Shown: piece after piece, positions 62,200 to 62,434 of the stretch
Numbering within the stretch: the stretch's first letter is position 1
Layout of the letters: every line of letters begins with the position of its first letter
From: Gammaproteobacteria bacterium
GTDB taxonomy: Bacteria > Pseudomonadota > Gammaproteobacteria > Steroidobacterales > Woeseiaceae
Direction: 5' to 3'
Length of the DNA: 62,434 nt
Assembly: GCA_029862045.1 (NCBI GenBank)
Contig: JAOTYE010000021.1
Coordinates: 1 to 62,434 of the forward strand
Made by a program: the position numbers and the translations under genes
Notes under the pieces: generated by a model
The model's database searches: none
Told to the model about the DNA's origin: nothing
What the model saw: only the letters and a program-made list of their open reading frames with translations

Positions 62200-62279
62200 C
62201 TAAGCCGAATGTTGCAGGTTCGAGTCCTGCCGGGCGCGCCAATATGCAAGACGGAGTAAAATAGACAAGATCGTTCAAT

Positions 62280-62356
62280 GGTGGGCGTAGCTCAGTTGGT
62301 AGAGCCCCGGGTTGTGATCCCGGTCGTCGTGGGTTCGAGTCCCATCGTCCACCCCA
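62280..62356 (+). tRNA. tRNA-His(GUG)
   Basis: A 77-base tRNA including the extra G(-1) at 62280 that pairs with discriminator C73, the identity mark of tRNA-His. Acceptor GTGGGCG / CGTCCAC. Anticodon loop TTGTGAT with GTG. T-arm GTGGGTTCGAGTCCCAT, and CCA is encoded. The remaining 78 bases of the window hold nothing I can assign. Confidence 0.96.
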
Positions 62357-62434
62357 ATTTCAAGGTGACCAGCTTCGTTCAGCTGAAGTTGGCACGACGA
62401 CCGGGATCGATTGTTGGTGACCCCGGTCGGTCGC

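Larger units (their letters stand above)
61712..62241 (+). tRNA. tRNA-Arg(UCU) split by a group I intron
   Basis: 5' exon 61712-61746 and 3' exon 62200-62241. Joined, they give a 77-base tRNA with acceptor GCGCCCG / CGGGCGC and a D-arm built on GCTC / GAGC. The anticodon stem is TCGGC / GCCGA, loop CTTCTAA with anticodon TCT. The T-arm is GCAGGTTCGAGTCCTGC, the discriminator G, and CCA is encoded. The joined form closely follows the usual bacterial tRNA-Arg(UCU) anticodon arm (CCTTCTAAG). The break falls after position 34 of the anticodon. Confidence 0.93.

Noticed and set aside
61962..62249. Minus-strand frame of 95 codons with APGRTRTC-type start
   Set aside because: It is antisense to the tRNA-Arg 3' exon and intron; this peptide pattern is a known artefact of reading tRNA genes backwards.

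Overview
The window reads as chromosome from an environmental gammaproteobacterium. The evidence is the gene order: glyA-nrdR-ribD-ribE-ribBA-ribH-nusB-thiL-pgpA, parE-parC, asd-fimV-truA-accD-folC-dedD-cvpA-purF, lpxH, miaE, and EF-P with the EpmA ligase. The base composition is moderately GC-rich. No rRNA or species-level marker is present, so any closer placement (for example near marine Woeseiales/Chromatiales-like groups) is a guess.

Layout. 1-8.3 kb: one-carbon, ribonucleotide-reductase control, riboflavin, thiamine and phospholipid housekeeping genes on the plus strand, ending in a Ser/Thr kinase fused to a cyclic-nucleotide-binding domain. 8.3-21.3 kb: an accessory stretch with a secreted M20 hydrolase, xseB, a diguanylate cyclase, lipoproteins (rhodanese, cyclase family), unknown membrane or secreted proteins, an SGNH hydrolase, GNAT and VOC proteins and an EamA exporter. 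A dispersed family of hairpin-rich intergenic repeats is scattered among them. 21.4-30.7 kb: a dense signalling island on one strand. It holds a cyclase-like domain, a GAF-SpoIIE phosphatase, an RsbW-like kinase and a STAS antagonist (a partner-switching set), then an ECF sigma factor, its membrane anti-sigma candidate, a membrane-anchored protein of 30 tandem nonapeptides ending in a strong terminator, a metalloprotease-propeller-barrel giant, and a PrsW-family membrane protease overlapping it. 30.9-33.3 kb: a rubrerythrin / Fe-S oxidoreductase / DUF3501 operon behind a 7-1-7 palindrome. 33.4-42 kb: topoisomerase IV, then on the minus strand a FimV-like protein and a FimX-like protein with degenerate GGDEF and EAL sites. 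42-46 kb: efp facing an operon sco-PCuAC-psd-epmA-msrC. 46-60 kb: prmB, aroC, asd, fimV, truA, accD, folC, dedD, cvpA, purF, a pseudo-receiver Ser/Thr kinase and miaE. 60.1-61.4 kb: lpxH and a periplasmic cyclophilin on the minus strand. 61.5-62.4 kb: a tRNA cluster Pro(UGG)-Arg(UCU)-His(GUG) behind a near-consensus sigma-70 promoter.

Most striking items. (1) tRNA-Arg(UCU) is split in its anticodon loop by a 453-nt group I intron whose P2, P4, P7, P8 and P9 pairings can be drawn, and which carries a broken remnant that looks like a PD-(D/E)XK homing endonuclease. (2) The 21.4-30.7 kb island joins partner switching, an ECF sigma/anti-sigma pair, an unfamiliar nonapeptide-repeat protein and two proteases. 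It is the best candidate here for an undescribed envelope-signalling system.

Functions are assigned by reading motifs in the translations. No database search was run.
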